Shown here in pieces: positions 43,468 to 43,813 of a stretch of 43,813 nucleotides of DNA; the first letter of the stretch is position 1; the number at the start of each line of letters is the position of its first letter. The notes under the pieces were generated by a model. It searched no databases. It saw only the letters and a program-made list of their open reading frames with translations, and had not been told where the DNA came from. Where the stretch lies: the NCBI RefSeq assembly GCF_030698175.1, contig NZ_JAUYNT010000032.1, positions 1 through 43,813 of the forward strand, written 5' to 3'. This stretch comes from Pseudomonas sp. (GTDB taxonomy: Bacteria; Pseudomonadota; Gammaproteobacteria; Pseudomonadales; Pseudomonadaceae). The position numbers and the translations under genes were made by a program.

Positions 43468-43813
43468 AGATGTTTCCAGTTGCTGCGAGTTATTAGCGTT
43501 TACCTTAGTTCAGTGCTCGCTCGCGTCCAGTATTGCCTTACGTTGGCTCTGGGATTCCAGCGCGCAACTGCGGCACAAATTACCGGCATGGCGTTGCCGC
43601 AGCAGGCCAGGTTTTGGGCGGCTTGCGGGTGTGTGAGGGCTGGAATTGACGGCAAAACGTAGGGCGGGCTTCAGCCCACCCTTGTATGTTGAGGTCATCG
43701 TTAAACAGTAGGCTCAAACACGCTGTTGACGATAATCAGTAAGGTTCCGGGGAGGCCGTCCCACCCTAGAGACGCATTGCGATCTCGTTTGTAGAGAGGC
43801 CCCCCGCCTCATT
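43468..43813. other. intergenic region at right edge
   Basis: These 346 bases contain no gene that I can support. They should include the promoter of the chemosensory operon near 43480-43530 and hold one palindromic repeat at 43658-43684. The last 70 bases contain GC-rich runs (near 43747-43766 and 43797-43808) that could belong to the next gene's terminator, but the window ends there. Confidence 0.5.
43658..43684. repeat. single REP-like palindrome
   Basis: A short palindrome with arms GGGCGGGCT and AGCCCACCC around a TC loop, starting CGTAGGG. It belongs to the common Pseudomonas repeat type that reads as GGLKPAL when translated. It lies upstream of the chemosensory operon. Confidence 0.65.

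Noticed and set aside
43470..43540. Flagellar-sigma (FliA) or sigma-70 promoter for the chemosensory operon
   Set aside because: Only an isolated AT-rich TAATAA was found, with no -35 partner at proper spacing and no FliA consensus.
43510..43698. Open frame of 62 codons on the - strand at the right edge
   Set aside because: Its first part is the translation of a REP-like palindrome and the rest shows no family features or ribosome site. It is more likely intergenic.

Overview
The window reads as chromosomal DNA of a Pseudomonas (Gammaproteobacteria). The basis is gene content and order: amiB-mutL-miaA-hfq-hflX-hflK-hflC-hisZ-purA, then tRNA-Leu, then rnr-rlmB-rpsF-rpsR-DUF2232-rplI-dnaB-alr, followed by a YgiQ radical SAM gene. 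This is the conserved Pseudomonas layout. The GC-rich codon use and the short palindromic intergenic repeats of Pseudomonas type agree with it. No transposase, integrase, prophage or CRISPR array was seen.

Layout. Positions 1-20072 are housekeeping genes on the + strand: cell-wall amidase, mismatch repair, tRNA modification, RNA chaperone, HflX GTPase, HflKC protease modulator, histidine and purine biosynthesis, RNase R, 23S rRNA methyltransferase, three ribosomal proteins, replicative helicase and alanine racemase. Many of these genes overlap by 1-4 bases or sit within about 30 bases of each other. Rho-independent terminators divide the run after hflC, purA, rplI and near alr. A tRNA-Leu(CAG) with its own promoter and terminator lies on the - strand between purA and rnr. 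Positions 20222-26264 hold a YgiQ-family radical SAM gene and a DUF1302/DUF1329 envelope pair with its own promoter and terminator.

Positions 26341-43684 are signalling-rich and bounded by palindromic repeats. On the - strand a polyamine-type periplasmic binding protein overlaps by 4 bases a membrane diguanylate cyclase with a periplasmic sensor. No ABC transporter genes accompany it, an arrangement like the NspS/MbaA pair of Vibrio cholerae. An MscS channel gene points the other way.

From 43467 down to 30431 runs a compact eight-gene chemosensory operon on the - strand: CheW, CheR-TPR, CheW, two tandem paralogous MCPs, CheA-REC, CheB, and a 1192-residue output protein. Gene order and domain content match the Wsp surface-sensing/c-di-GMP system. 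The terminal WspR-type output is replaced by REC-GAF-PAS-LOV-GGDEF-EAL-REC. One PAS module carries the blue-light LOV signature with the flavin-adduct cysteine, but has leucine at the usual active-site glutamine. The inferred job is to join a chemoreceptor array, a possible blue-light or redox input and both c-di-GMP synthesis and breakdown in one polypeptide. This is the most interesting system in the window.
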